Source: Hespellia sp.
GTDB taxonomy: Bacteria > Bacillota > Clostridia > Lachnospirales > Lachnospiraceae
Direction: 5' to 3'
Assembly (NCBI GenBank): GCA_028689735.1
Contig: JAQVCP010000006.1
Coordinates: 26,518 to 90,517 of the forward strand
Length of the DNA stretch: 64,000 nt
Under the pieces are notes generated by a model. That model had not been told where the DNA came from. It worked only from the letters and a program-made list of their open reading frames with translations, and searched no databases. The translations under genes and the position numbers were made by a program. This document shows positions 8,323 through 16,742 of this stretch, piece by piece; the stretch's first letter is position 1, and each line of letters begins with the position of its first letter.

Positions 8323-8350
8323 AAGTAGCAAAGCGAATTGCGAATATCCG
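8323..8350 (+). repeat. Dispersed 28-nt intergenic motif, copy 1
   Basis: A 28-base sequence beginning AAGTAGCAAAGCG and ending GAATATCCG. It matches copies at 23913 and 58283, with 22 of 28 positions shared with the 23913 copy. Non-coding, between the YwaF-like and TSCPD genes. Confidence 0.4.
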
Positions 8351-8400
8351 TTTTGACCTGCGCTGAAATACGATAAAGGTTCGAACGATTATGAGAATCA

Positions 8401-9090
8401 TCACGGCTTGGCATTTTGAATCTGCAAAACCAGATGTGCTGTCCATTTCCAAAGGAGATGAAGCGTACCGGCGCCGGTTATCGTTGCCAGGATATAGACA
8501 ATAATTCCAACCGGAGTACTGGTGTGGGCGGCAATTACGGTGAAGACACGCTGTCCCATGCTGTGCAGTGGATTGATGTAGAACATATCGATTTCACCGT
8601 AAGGCGTCAGCAGAAGATTCAGCGCAGTTGCGATGATACAGCAGAAGCCGTAAATGCAGGTGGCTGCGAAAAACTGGCAATCAGCGAATGGGCCTGGGCG
8701 GTGGTTAACTTTGTTGGCAGATGTGATATCGGCATGGATATTCAGATATCCGGCGTAAAGTCCGAGCACAATCAGCAGGATGTGCCACAGATAGGAGTGG
8801 ATCGTCAGGGCTCTCAAGGGATACTGCATACCGCTGGTGTCAAAGAAAACGAAGATTCCGCCGAGCAGGCTGTAATCCATGAGAAATGCAAGGAGGACTT
8901 GCCGGGTACCTTCTTTGCGGGCAAATGGATAGAGCAGGCAGAGGTACATGGCAATGCTGCAGAGCTGGAAGGGAAAGTACCATACACAATATTGTCCGTG
9001 AAAAATATGGAAGGTAAGTGTGTACTGTTTCCATACTTCACTTAAGAACATAAGAACACCGCAAACTGGTATAAGATTTCCTTTTTTCAT
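8401..9090 (-). CDS. YwaF/TMEM164-like integral membrane protein (TIGR02206 type)
   Basis: A 229-residue protein with about six to seven membrane helices. Features that match the YwaF/TIGR02206 group are a Trp/Tyr-rich early loop (WYFPFQLCSIAMYL), a conserved-looking HSYLWHILLIVLGLY segment and a late PYGEIDMFYINPLHSMGQ loop. Bacterial members are uncharacterised; the eukaryotic relative TMEM164 has been linked to acyl transfer to ether lipids, so a lipid-related role is possible but unproven here. The start ATG 9090 follows AAAGGA by about 11 bases. It diverges from the GGDEF-EAL gene. Confidence 0.7.
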   Translation of the reverse strand: MKKGNLIPVCGVLMFLSEVWKQYTLTFHIFHGQYCVWYFPFQLCSIAMYLCLLYPFARKEGTRQVLLAFLMDYSLLGGIFVFFDTSGMQYPLRALTIHSYLWHILLIVLGLYAGYLNIHADITSANKVNHRPGPFADCQFFAATCIYGFCCIIATALNLLLTPYGEIDMFYINPLHSMGQRVFTVIAAHTSTPVGIIVYILATITGAGTLHLLWKWTAHLVLQIQNAKP

Positions 9091-9403
9091 TTGTCTGGTT
9101 TTCCTTTCATAGCGTCATTGTGGATGAATTCGTCAAAGAAGATGATACATTTTAACTTTGGGAAACCAATCCTTCTTAACTTTCTTAAATCAATCCCGCT
9201 TCAAGTAAGCGGAGCATTAAATGCAGGAGAGAATTGGCAGTCATTTGGAACATAATCATATACAATAAGTTTACACCGAATCCCAGAAAAATGCACCATT
9301 CAACATTTTTTATAGTATTTTAATTGCTTTTTTTCTGGTAGTATACTAAAATACAAGTATCTGTCTTTATGGCAGTATGAGAACTAACAGAGGTGGAATG
9401 ACC
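9091..9403. other. Divergent intergenic region
   Basis: 313 bases between the divergent YwaF-like and GGDEF-EAL genes. It contains a short hairpin (CCCGCTTCAAGTAAGCGG, about 9188-9205) and a TATACT hexamer near 9340 that could be a -10 for the GGDEF-EAL gene. No ORF, RNA gene or known riboswitch was recognised. Confidence 0.4.
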
Positions 9404-11029
9404 ATGGAAGAAGAATTGAGACAAAGAACAATTGTAGATATTATGGATGAAGTACTTACGACAGTCGGCGAGTACTATGACGCGGATTATGTTTATTATA
9501 TTGAAAAAGAGATTGAGGACGATTCTGTTTCTACAGTTTACGAATGGTGCGCCCCTGATATGCCAAGTCAGAGAGAGTATCTGAAAGTTATGACAGAGGA
9601 AGACACACCGGACTGGTTTAAGAGAGAGACACAGGACAGTACGGAAGCAAGCTACAGTGCATTCCGCCAGATTTCTGAGGGGATGGTAAGTGTTCTTGCG
9701 GCAGTTGAAGTGCATCACGGGGGAAGTGACCCGGCTCTGCTTCATGCAGTAATGCCATATATTGCACAGTCGATTGTCAATCAGAAGCAGCAGAAGCAGC
9801 AGGAATATCTGAGTTATCATGATGATTTGACAGGGCTTTTGAACCGCAATAGTTTCGTGTTGTATCTTGAAGAAGTGCAAAAAAAGAAGTTAAAATCATT
9901 GGGAATATTGTCTGTGGATATCAATAGCTTGAAGTTATTTAATCAGGAATTTGGCCGGGAGTATGGCGATGAAGTCGTAATCCGTGTCGGTGAGATTCTG
10001 GAGGAGTATTTCAAGGGGGCGATGGTATATCGCCTGACTGGTGATGAATATATGGTCATTATCGAGAACATTCCCTATGAGAAGTTTAATAAACAGATTC
10101 ATGGTGCGAACACCAAGCTGGAGAACATTTCCCGTTCACTGGTTGCTATGGGGCACGCATGGGAGAAGATGGACATTGATGCGAATCGTCTGGTGGAGAA
10201 GGCTGTGGAGGCCATGCATGATGAGAAGGCAGAGCATCGTAAGCATCCGGAGAAGTTCAAGCATGTCCCGATTATCAAGGAGGATCTTCTGGAGGACATC
10301 AAGCAGCAGCGTTTTATTGTCTGTCTGCAGCCGATTATGGATGTTGAGCGTGATAGTGTTGCTCGGGCAGAGGCACTGGTGCGTTACAGACATAAGGATA
10401 TCGGCATCATTGGACCGGAGCGGTACCTAAGGCTTCTGGAGCAGACAAAGCTTTCCCATTATCTGGATTTATATATGTTTCAAGAGATTTGCAAGATTCT
10501 GCATCGATGGATACAGAATGATATGGATTTGATACCAATTTCGGTCAATATGTCCTGCACAACGCTGCGTCAGGAAGGGATTGTAGATAAGATGATTGCA
10601 ATCATTAACCAATATCACGTGCCGTGTGAGTATCTTGAGCTTGAGATTGCAGAAGAGGGCGGTTCCGTGAATCCTGAGATGATTGCTGAGATCAGCAACC
10701 AGATTCGCAAGTCTAATATCCGCGTTTCATTGGATAATTTCGGGACAAGGAATACAAGTATGTCAATCCTTTCTGTCATGGAATTTGATGTGCTCAAGCT
10801 TGACCAGACCTTGATCACGAATATTGTAGGAAACTCCCGCAGCCAGGTAGTTACACAGTCCATTATTGAGCTGTGCCATAAGCTGGGAGTTCATGTGATT
10901 GCGAATGGTGTAGAGACCAAGGATCAGCTGAATATGCTGAAAGAATTGAATTGCGATTATGCGCAGGGCTTTATGTTCAATAAGGCAATTGCAGTAGATG
11001 CATTTGAAGTCAGATATATGCAGAAGTAA
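9404..11029 (+). CDS. Degenerate GGDEF-EAL protein, probable c-di-GMP sensor
   Basis: A 541-residue cytoplasmic protein. Residues 1-130 are a GAF-like input region, about 137-280 a GGDEF domain and about 300-535 an EAL domain. The GGDEF signature is LTGDEY (TGDEY at 212-216), so the first glycine and the final aromatic are changed. In the EAL domain E323 and the VNMS asparagine remain. The DDFG motif, however, reads DNFG (N445), and the AEGVE motif reads ANGVE (N501). Two metal- or catalysis-linked acids are therefore lost, and hydrolysis is unlikely. ATG 9404 has AGAGGTGG 7 bases upstream; ATGs at 9377 and 9398 are less well placed. A signalling or nucleotide-sensing role is inferred. Confidence 0.82.
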   Translation: MEEELRQRTIVDIMDEVLTTVGEYYDADYVYYIEKEIEDDSVSTVYEWCAPDMPSQREYLKVMTEEDTPDWFKRETQDSTEASYSAFRQISEGMVSVLAAVEVHHGGSDPALLHAVMPYIAQSIVNQKQQKQQEYLSYHDDLTGLLNRNSFVLYLEEVQKKKLKSLGILSVDINSLKLFNQEFGREYGDEVVIRVGEILEEYFKGAMVYRLTGDEYMVIIENIPYEKFNKQIHGANTKLENISRSLVAMGHAWEKMDIDANRLVEKAVEAMHDEKAEHRKHPEKFKHVPIIKEDLLEDIKQQRFIVCLQPIMDVERDSVARAEALVRYRHKDIGIIGPERYLRLLEQTKLSHYLDLYMFQEICKILHRWIQNDMDLIPISVNMSCTTLRQEGIVDKMIAIINQYHVPCEYLELEIAEEGGSVNPEMIAEISNQIRKSNIRVSLDNFGTRNTSMSILSVMEFDVLKLDQTLITNIVGNSRSQVVTQSIIELCHKLGVHVIANGVETKDQLNMLKELNCDYAQGFMFNKAIAVDAFEVRYMQK

Positions 11030-11145
11030 TATTGGAAGATATGAGAAGTACAGAGTAGTAACGAATAAAAAGTCATATGTATAGAATAATAGTAATAACT
11101 GGAAGAAGATCGTGCAGGTCATAGAGAAAAAAGTAAGGATGGGGC

Positions 11146-11784
11146 ATGGTAGCAACATGGATAGCGGACGTGTCGCCGCTGATGGATTCGGCGCGATATG
11201 AGAGGCTCCGCAGTCTGGCCCCCCTCTGGCGCCGAAACAAAGCGGATCGAATCCGTTTTGCAGACGGAAGGGCATTAAGCATCGGGGCATGGACACTGTG
11301 GGAGAAAATGAAAAAGGAATACGCACTGAACGACCAGGCAGTGTTCAACTTGTCTCACTCAGGAAGTTATGTCATGTGCTCTTGCGAGACAGAAAAAGTA
11401 TCAGAAGCAAAGGTTGGCTGTGATATTCAAAAAATAGAAAAATTGCGGCTGAATCTGGCAAAACGATTTTTCTGTGAAAATGAATATCACAGCATTTTAT
11501 CTATTGAGGATGAAGATGAGCAGCGTGACTTATTTTACCGATACTGGGTCTTGAAGGAAAGCTTTGCGAAGGCGACCAGACAGGGATTGAAGATTGGTCT
11601 GGATCGGTTTGAAATTGGTCTGTCACCGGATTGCAATCCGGTACTGCTTTGTCAGCCAAAGGAGATTAGAGAACAGTACTATTATAAGGAATATAAAGTG
11701 GACGGACTGCCATACAAGCTGGCAGTGTGTGCTACGGACAATGAATTTGCGGGAAAGCTTTCCGTGTTCAGTTTGATAAGATAA
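11146..11784 (+). CDS. 4'-phosphopantetheinyl transferase (Sfp type)
   Basis: A 212-residue enzyme that moves phosphopantetheine from CoA to a serine of carrier proteins. The family motifs are present: FNLSHSG (residues 67-73), VGCDIQKI with magnesium ligand D93, and WVLKESFAKATRQG with W134, K137 and E138. This is the Sfp/AcpT class rather than the short AcpS. No polyketide or peptide synthetase is nearby, so it may activate fatty-acid ACP or a carrier encoded elsewhere. The start at ATG 11146 follows a weak ribosome site (AAGGATGGGGC). It ends about 60 bases before the peptidase gene. Confidence 0.88.
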   Translation: MVATWIADVSPLMDSARYERLRSLAPLWRRNKADRIRFADGRALSIGAWTLWEKMKKEYALNDQAVFNLSHSGSYVMCSCETEKVSEAKVGCDIQKIEKLRLNLAKRFFCENEYHSILSIEDEDEQRDLFYRYWVLKESFAKATRQGLKIGLDRFEIGLSPDCNPVLLCQPKEIREQYYYKEYKVDGLPYKLAVCATDNEFAGKLSVFSLIR

Positions 11785-11845
11785 TGAAGGAACTTGCTGA
11801 TATGCAAGGAACTTGGATAAATAGAGTTAGATGAATGAGGTTCAA

Positions 11846-12901
11846 ATGGAAGAGATAAAAGAGTCACAAAAAAAAAGGACGGGTTCTGATGGAAAGTCCT
11901 ATGGGGAACAAACCCATAAACGGAGTAAATCTGAGAAAAAAGAGAAGAAACGTCATATTTCTATGAGTAATGAGCAACTGAAGCGCATTTGCGTGGTCGT
12001 TCTTATCGGTGGAATTGCGGGCGGAATAATTGTGGGAAGTGTGGTGAATTCTGCCAGGGCGAACGCCGCAATCAAGACGGATCAGAAGGAAGCAAGGCAG
12101 ACACAGAAAGAATTAGAAACGCAGGTGAAAGAACTACAGTCAGAGCTGAAGGATGCACAGTCAGGGACAACACTGGAAGCGGTGACATCTGACTGGAACA
12201 TGATGTTGGTGAACACGGACCATCCATTAGATATGGCTTATGCACCGACGCTGGTTACGGTTGGGGATCCAGCTGATAACATGCAGGTAGATGAGAGGAT
12301 AGCGGATTCCCTGAATAAGATGCTGGAGGATGGAAAAGCAGCCGGACTGGATATGCAGATTTGTTCTGCTTATCGTGATACAACGAAGCAGAAAGAGATA
12401 TTCAATTCCACCATGGAGAATTGGATTGGACAGGGATATTCCAACTATGATGCATTTGAGGAGACAAGAAAATCTGTTCAGATTCCGGGATGTAGTGAGC
12501 ATGCAACCGGGTTGGCAGTTGATATCATCTCCAAAGCCTACACAGAGTTGGATGAAGCGCAGGCGGCTACGCCAGAGGCCCAGTGGCTTGCACAGAATTG
12601 TCCGAAGTATGGATTTATCCTGAGATATCCTCCAGAGAAGTCCGACGCTACCGGGATTATCTATGAACCGTGGCATTACCGTTATGTAGGAGATGAAGCA
12701 CAGGCGATTACGGATTCCGGATTGACGTTTGAGGAATATGTAGAGCAGAAGGCAGCGGGTACGTTAGGTACTGCAGCGGACTCAGCGGAGACTGATACAA
12801 AGAATACAGACACAAAGAACACAGATACAAAAAACACAGATACAAAAAACACAGATAAAAAGACGTCCTCTAAAAATTCAGACAAAACTTCATCGAACTA
12901 A
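11846..12901 (+). CDS. M15 family D-Ala-D-Ala carboxypeptidase (VanY-like), membrane-anchored
   Basis: A 351-residue zinc peptidase trimming peptidoglycan stem peptides. It has a basic cytoplasmic N-terminus, one transmembrane segment (about residues 47-70), a coiled coil (about 75-110) and an extracellular VanY domain (about 140-300). Zinc-site motifs are CSEHATGLAVD and EPWHYRYV. The C-terminal tail is a run of TDTKN-type pentapeptides encoded by 15-bp tandem repeats, probably a flexible wall-spanning linker. GAGG lies 5 bases before ATG 11846; ATG 11831, five codons earlier, lacks a good site. Ends in a strong hairpin shared with the convergent amtB. Confidence 0.88.
   Translation: MEEIKESQKKRTGSDGKSYGEQTHKRSKSEKKEKKRHISMSNEQLKRICVVVLIGGIAGGIIVGSVVNSARANAAIKTDQKEARQTQKELETQVKELQSELKDAQSGTTLEAVTSDWNMMLVNTDHPLDMAYAPTLVTVGDPADNMQVDERIADSLNKMLEDGKAAGLDMQICSAYRDTTKQKEIFNSTMENWIGQGYSNYDAFEETRKSVQIPGCSEHATGLAVDIISKAYTELDEAQAATPEAQWLAQNCPKYGFILRYPPEKSDATGIIYEPWHYRYVGDEAQAITDSGLTFEEYVEQKAAGTLGTAADSAETDTKNTDTKNTDTKNTDTKNTDKKTSSKNSDKTSSN
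12791..12865 (+). repeat. 15-bp tandem repeat in the peptidase tail
   Basis: Five head-to-tail 15-base units (consensus ACAGATACAAAAAAC) encode the pentapeptide TDTKN. The two units at 12821-12850 are identical and the outer ones have diverged. The copy number is likely to vary between strains by slippage without changing frame. Confidence 0.85.
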
Positions 12902-12914
12902 TATACAGAATAAC

Positions 12915-12955
12915 AAAAAGCTTCCAACTCATTTTCATGAGCCGGAAGCTTTTTG
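12915..12955. terminator. Bidirectional terminator between peptidase and amtB
   Basis: A perfect 11-bp stem: AAAAAGCTTCC (12915-12925) with GGAAGCTTTTT (12944-12954). Both arms carry A/T runs, so it can end transcription in either direction. It sits between two convergent genes. Confidence 0.8.
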
Positions 12956-12959
12956 TTTG

Positions 12960-12988
12960 CCCGGGAAAGTTCTTTAAACATTCCCGGG
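12960..12988 (+). repeat. Recurrent CCCGGGAA/TTCCCGGG hairpin, copy 1
   Basis: A perfect 8-bp inverted repeat around AGTTCTTTAAACA. The same hairpin sequence recurs at 41570-41594. A related half-site, followed by a similar GCAxATAT tail, occurs on the minus strand near 50860-50886. Confidence 0.55.
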
Positions 12989-13060
12989 AGGCAAATATCT
13001 GTGATGCAGACAAGAGTCATGTACATATGCACAATCATCTTTGCTGCCTGCCTGCTAAGA

Positions 13061-14311
13061 TTAAATTCGGAAGTTGAAGTCTGCGTAAGCACTGGAACCA
13101 TGCTCGTGCACGTCAAGTCCGTCAATTTCCTCTTCTTTGGAAACTCGAAGACCAATTGTTTTGTTAATAATTGTAAATACAATGATTGCCATAATTGCCA
13201 CATAAGCCATAACACTCACAACACCGATAATCTGTGTTCCCAGATTGATCTCGGATGAAAATACACCAGTAAGAATTGTTCCTGTTGCTCCACATACACC
13301 GTGGACGCTGATTGCACCTACAGGATCATCAATTTTAGCTACTTTATCAAAGAACTCTACAGAGAATACAACCAGTGCACCTGCGATAAGTCCGATGATG
13401 ATTGCTGACCAGTTGCTGACTACATCACAACCGGCTGTGATTGCTACAAGACCTGCAAGTGAACCGTTGAATGTCATGGACACATCAGGCTTGCCATAAC
13501 GAACCCATGTTACGACCATTGCCATCAGAGTAGCTGCTGCAGCTGCAAGGTTTGTTGTCATAGCGATGTCACCGAGAGAAGTAGTAGCTGCGGTGGTAGA
13601 ACCACAGTTGAATCCAAACCAGCAGAACCAGAGAATAAATACACCAAGTGCTGCGATTGGAAGGTTATGTCCGGGGATAGCTCTCGGCTTTCCGTCTTTG
13701 CCGTATTTTCCGATACGAGGTCCAAGAATCTTGGCACCAATCAGTGCACAGATACCGCCGACCATATGTACAGCTGTAGAACCGGCGAAATCGTGGAATC
13801 CCATTGAAGATAAGAAACCGCCGCCCCAGATCCAGTGACCGGATACCGGGTAAATGAAAATGCTGATTGCTGCACTGTATGCAAGGTAAGCTGCAAATTT
13901 TGTACGCTCAGCCATGGAGCCGGATACGATGGTAGCAGCTGTTGCACAGAATACTGTGTGGAAAATGATGAAGACACCAATCGGAAGCCCGTTGAATAGT
14001 CCATCAGCATCTGCCAATTTTGTGGGATCCAAAAATCCGGATGTACCGATGATTCCGTTCAAATCTGAACCATGCATGATTGCGAATCCGAATACGAAGA
14101 AAAGTAAACTGCCAAGTACGAAGTCCATCATATTCTTCATTAAAATGTTACCTGTGTTTTTTGCTCTTGTAAAACCAGCCTCACACATTGCAAAACCAGC
14201 CTGCATAAAATATACCAAAAATGCTCCGATCATCGTCCAGACGATGTTCATAAGTAAGCCAGTGGCCTCGACACTATCCATGCCGCTGGCAACTAAATCT
14301 GCTAATCCCAT
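13061..14311 (-). CDS. amtB: Ammonium transporter
   Basis: A 416-residue Amt-family channel with about 11 membrane helices that carries ammonium into the cell. Family segments include FMQAGFAMCEAGFTRAKN, SGSMAERTKF, the pore region HMVGGICALIGA, DDPVGAISVHGVCG near the C-terminus, and FNCGSTTAAT. The paired pore histidines lie in VHMVGG and ISVHGVCG. The C-terminal tail, with DGLDVHEHG, is the usual docking site for the PII protein. A GGAGGAAC site precedes ATG 14311. It is downstream of glnB, and its leader contains a very strong terminator hairpin, so expression is probably controlled by attenuation. Confidence 0.96.
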   Translation of the reverse strand: MGLADLVASGMDSVEATGLLMNIVWTMIGAFLVYFMQAGFAMCEAGFTRAKNTGNILMKNMMDFVLGSLLFFVFGFAIMHGSDLNGIIGTSGFLDPTKLADADGLFNGLPIGVFIIFHTVFCATAATIVSGSMAERTKFAAYLAYSAAISIFIYPVSGHWIWGGGFLSSMGFHDFAGSTAVHMVGGICALIGAKILGPRIGKYGKDGKPRAIPGHNLPIAALGVFILWFCWFGFNCGSTTAATTSLGDIAMTTNLAAAAATLMAMVVTWVRYGKPDVSMTFNGSLAGLVAITAGCDVVSNWSAIIIGLIAGALVVFSVEFFDKVAKIDDPVGAISVHGVCGATGTILTGVFSSEINLGTQIIGVVSVMAYVAIMAIIVFTIINKTIGLRVSKEEEIDGLDVHEHGSSAYADFNFRI

Positions 14312-14332
14312 AATAGTTCCTCCTTCATAGAA

Positions 14333-14377
14333 AAAGGGGATAATTGAAATGAAAATGCAATTTCAATTATCCCCTTT
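14333..14377 (-). terminator. Terminator/attenuator hairpin in amtB leader
   Basis: A perfect 18-bp stem (14333-14350 with 14360-14377) with a 9-base loop. On the minus strand it is followed by a T-run, only 22 bases before the amtB start. It would stop transcripts arriving from glnB before amtB unless read-through is allowed. Confidence 0.75.
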
Positions 14378-14492
14378 GATAACGTTTTTCTTTGCTATTA
14401 AATTTTTTCATATCTATCTTTCTTAATGCTGCTATTCTAGGTGTCTGTTCTGCGAAAGGTATTACCTGTGAAATCTGTTAAACGATACCAGA

Positions 14493-14831
14493 TTATAATG
14501 CATCTGTTCCACGCTCACCGGTACGGATACGAACTGCATCTTCCACTTCGTAGATGAAAATCTTACCATCTCCGTAGGTTCCTGTCTGGATGACATCTAC
14601 GATCTTGGTGATAATAGATTCTGCAATCTCCGGCGCAACGACTGTCTCAACCTTTACCTTAGGAAGCAGATTTACGTTATATTCTGCACCGCGGTATACT
14701 TTCTTGTGACCCTTCTGGTTACCATAACCCATGATGTTGGAAATCATAAGACCGTTTACTGAATTCTCATCGAGGATGCTCTTCAAGTCTTCTAACTTCT
14801 CTGGCTGAATGATAATCTCTAATTTTTTCAT
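14493..14831 (-). CDS. glnB: Nitrogen regulatory protein P-II
   Basis: A 112-residue PII signalling protein that reads 2-oxoglutarate and ATP/ADP and gates the ammonium transporter. The T-loop is KKVYRGAEYNVNLLPK, with the usual central tyrosine. The B-loop TGTYGDGKIF and the C-terminal RIRTGERG nucleotide contacts are intact. ATG 14831 has AGGAGG 8 bases upstream; the open frame before it is leader sequence containing a hairpin. With amtB it forms the standard glnK-amtB type pair, 181 bases apart. Confidence 0.95.
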   Translation of the reverse strand: MKKLEIIIQPEKLEDLKSILDENSVNGLMISNIMGYGNQKGHKKVYRGAEYNVNLLPKVKVETVVAPEIAESIITKIVDVIQTGTYGDGKIFIYEVEDAVRIRTGERGTDAL

Positions 14832-14874
14832 GTGAAAACCTCCTTTTGATTCATATCTTTTATTTATATCAAAA

Positions 14875-14905
14875 AAGGCGCTTCCCAATTATCGGAAAAC
14901 GCCTT
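14875..14905 (-). terminator. Terminator-like hairpin in glnB leader
   Basis: On the minus strand AAGGCGTTTTCC pairs with GGGAAGCGCCTT (12 bp including two G-U), loop GATAATT, followed directly by TTTTTT. It lies within about 15 bases of the predicted transcription start and 44 bases before the glnB ATG, so it is a premature terminator or a 5' stabilising hairpin. Confidence 0.65.
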
Positions 14906-14922
14906 TGTTTTTGATAGGTATT

Positions 14923-14950
14923 ATTATACATTCTGAAAATGAAAAGTCAA
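14923..14950 (-). promoter_or_regulatory. glnB promoter
   Basis: On the minus strand TTGACT (14945-14950) and TATAAT (14923-14928) are separated by 16 bases. This near-consensus vegetative promoter would start transcription near 14916, just ahead of the leader hairpin. Confidence 0.7.
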
Positions 14951-15148
14951 ATAATAATTTATAAAAAATTTAGAATTTGTGGAAAATGTACAGAAAATAA
15001 TAAAAATAATTAAGCCTATTGTGAATAAATAAAACTTTCGGGGAGGTTTCACTTTCTTTTTTTAAAGGAATTCAAAATTCACAGAAAGAATAGGAAAGAG
15101 ATTTTTAACTTACCGATAAAGGAAGTGCATTATTTACAAATTATGCCA

Positions 15149-15177
15149 TTGACGAATAAAATGTGATTTGCTAAAAT
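15149..15177 (+). promoter_or_regulatory. Promoter of the XRE-type acidic-repeat gene
   Basis: TTGACG (15149-15154), 17-base spacer, TAAAAT (15172-15177). The roughly 175-base leader downstream includes the hairpin CGAGAAT/ATTCTCG (about 15234-15257), so the 5' UTR may be structured. Confidence 0.6.
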
Positions 15178-15357
15178 AAGCTTAGGGAAAAAAATAGATT
15201 TATCAAGCAATTAATTCGTTTACAAAAAACGCACGAGAATTTTAGTGAAGATTCTCGTTCTCTGTCAGGCAGTGTATTGTCTGTACGCTTTGGAGAGTCA
15301 GAGATGAATCTGTTTGGAGTATAAGTTATTGCATAGTTTAATAAGGAGGCTATTTTT

Positions 15358-16584
15358 ATGGAAAATCTTACATTTGGGGAGCAGGTCAAAATCATTCTGA
15401 GCAGAAAAGGAATGACAATCAAGGAATTAGCAGAGAAGATTGAGAGTATTACAGGTAAGAAGATGTCCCGTCAGAATCTGACGCAGAGACTGGGACGCGA
15501 TAATTTTCAGGAGCGTGATATGCGGATGATCGCCACAATCTTAGGCTGTTCGTTTCAGCTGAGTATTATGGCAAGCGCAGAGGATGCTATCCAGGCATCG
15601 ATGATCCCGACAAAATTACCCACCGAAGCAGAAATTGAAAAATTAGAATATAAGAAGAAGCTGAGAGAAGAAAAGCAGTCTCAGGTTAAGACGAAGGAAT
15701 ATTCCGATGGCACAAAAGAATCCGTCGTGGAAGAAAAACCAAAGCCGGAGCCGCGCAAGCAGGTCTACATTGTTGCCGGAACACCGAAGAAGGAAGTGGA
15801 GGCAGAAGAGCGTGACATGACCATCGGAGAAGTGTTTGAACTTCACGAGGAACTGAGTGAGCTGGAGTCCAGTAAACGGGAAGAGAAGGCGGCAGATTTG
15901 TTGTCCGGAGCAGAAGCCGATATGGAAGAAGAGCAGAAGCAGGTTTTAGATGAAACTGAGGCAGAGGAACTGGAAGAGGCGGAAGCAGAAGAACTAGATG
16001 AGACGGAAGCGGAAGAACTGAATGAAACTGAGGCAGAAGGACTGGAAGAATTAGAAGCAGAAGAACTGGAAGAATCGGAAACAGAAGGACAGAGCAGGAC
16101 AGAGCCAGCAGTGATTGAGAATCAGGAAGTGGTTACCAAAGAGTCAGAGGTGCCGGACATGGAAGAAATTGAGGACGCTGGCGATGCAGCAGTCAAAGCT
16201 GACAGTGGAGCAACGATCTCCGATGCCGCAGCATTTTACGAGCCGTTCCAATCTCACACACCGATTGATGTTCATGGGGTGCAGGAGACACCGATTTATG
16301 ATAAGAAGAAACCAAACAAACCGGGAGATGATGATTTTGAACCGGTTATTTCCCATGATGATTTGCCGGAGGACCGCGAGCGAGGTGAGGTGAATCCATA
16401 TTCGGGAAAAGAATATCAGACCAATAGTGTGCGTATGCATCCGAACAGAATTGGATATGTGCAGGTTTATGACAGAGCAGACCATAAGTGGACTGATATG
16501 ACAGAGTGGGCATTCCTTGGGTATCAGGAGAGGAAGAAAGCACTCCTTGGAAAGGAATATGATCCACCGATTTATCTTGACTAA
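15358..16584 (+). CDS. XRE-like helix-turn-helix protein with acidic repeats
   Basis: A 408-residue soluble protein. Residues 1-70 form a helix-turn-helix like those of XRE regulators (FGEQVKIILSRKGMTIKELA, then KMSRQNLTQRLGRDN). Residues 85-195 are charged. Residues 198-245 are a run of imperfect acidic units of the form E(L/G)xETEAE. Residues 290-408 are a conserved-looking C-terminal region with VNPYSGKEY and WAFLGYQERKKALLGKEYDPPIYLD. I recognise the N-terminus as a Lachnospiraceae family of unknown function. No membrane segment is seen. AAGGAGG precedes ATG 15358. A DNA-binding role is inferred only from the N-terminal domain. Confidence 0.6.
   Translation: MENLTFGEQVKIILSRKGMTIKELAEKIESITGKKMSRQNLTQRLGRDNFQERDMRMIATILGCSFQLSIMASAEDAIQASMIPTKLPTEAEIEKLEYKKKLREEKQSQVKTKEYSDGTKESVVEEKPKPEPRKQVYIVAGTPKKEVEAEERDMTIGEVFELHEELSELESSKREEKAADLLSGAEADMEEEQKQVLDETEAEELEEAEAEELDETEAEELNETEAEGLEELEAEELEESETEGQSRTEPAVIENQEVVTKESEVPDMEEIEDAGDAAVKADSGATISDAAAFYEPFQSHTPIDVHGVQETPIYDKKKPNKPGDDDFEPVISHDDLPEDRERGEVNPYSGKEYQTNSVRMHPNRIGYVQVYDRADHKWTDMTEWAFLGYQERKKALLGKEYDPPIYLD
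15949..16089 (+). repeat. Imperfect repeats encoding the acidic segment
   Basis: About six degenerate units of roughly 24 bases (consensus GAGGCGGAAGCAGAAGAACT) encode E-x-E-A-E-E-L blocks. The divergence between units argues for an old expansion rather than active slippage. Confidence 0.6.
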
Positions 16585-16594
16585 GAACAAATCC

Positions 16595-16646
16595 GCGGAA
16601 TCGTCACCGGGCTGAAGCATGCCGGGGATGATTCCGCAGCTTTTAT
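16595..16646 (+). terminator. Probable terminator before dgt
   Basis: GCGGAATC (16595-16602) pairs with GATTCCGC (16630-16637), with further inner pairing of ACCGGGC-type sequence, followed by a short TTTT. Moderate quality because the T-run is brief. Confidence 0.5.
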
Positions 16647-16742
16647 ATTGAGGGATGTTTACAAATAAGCAGCAAGTGGCTTGCAGGCGTCGGCTTCATA
16701 CATATTTTGGATGGAGCGTAGAAGAGAAAAGAGGTAGATATC

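Noticed and set aside
8365..8395. GGTTCGAA sequence considered as a tRNA T-arm
   Set aside because: No acceptor stem, anticodon arm or CCA-end pairing can be drawn around it on either strand.
8416..9045. 209-codon plus-strand frame within the YwaF-like gene
   Set aside because: Its product is charged and unstructured, while the minus strand gives a coherent multi-helix membrane protein with a ribosome site.
12791..12865. Tandem 15-bp units considered as a CRISPR-like array
   Set aside because: Units are contiguous without spacers and encode in-frame pentapeptides of the peptidase tail.
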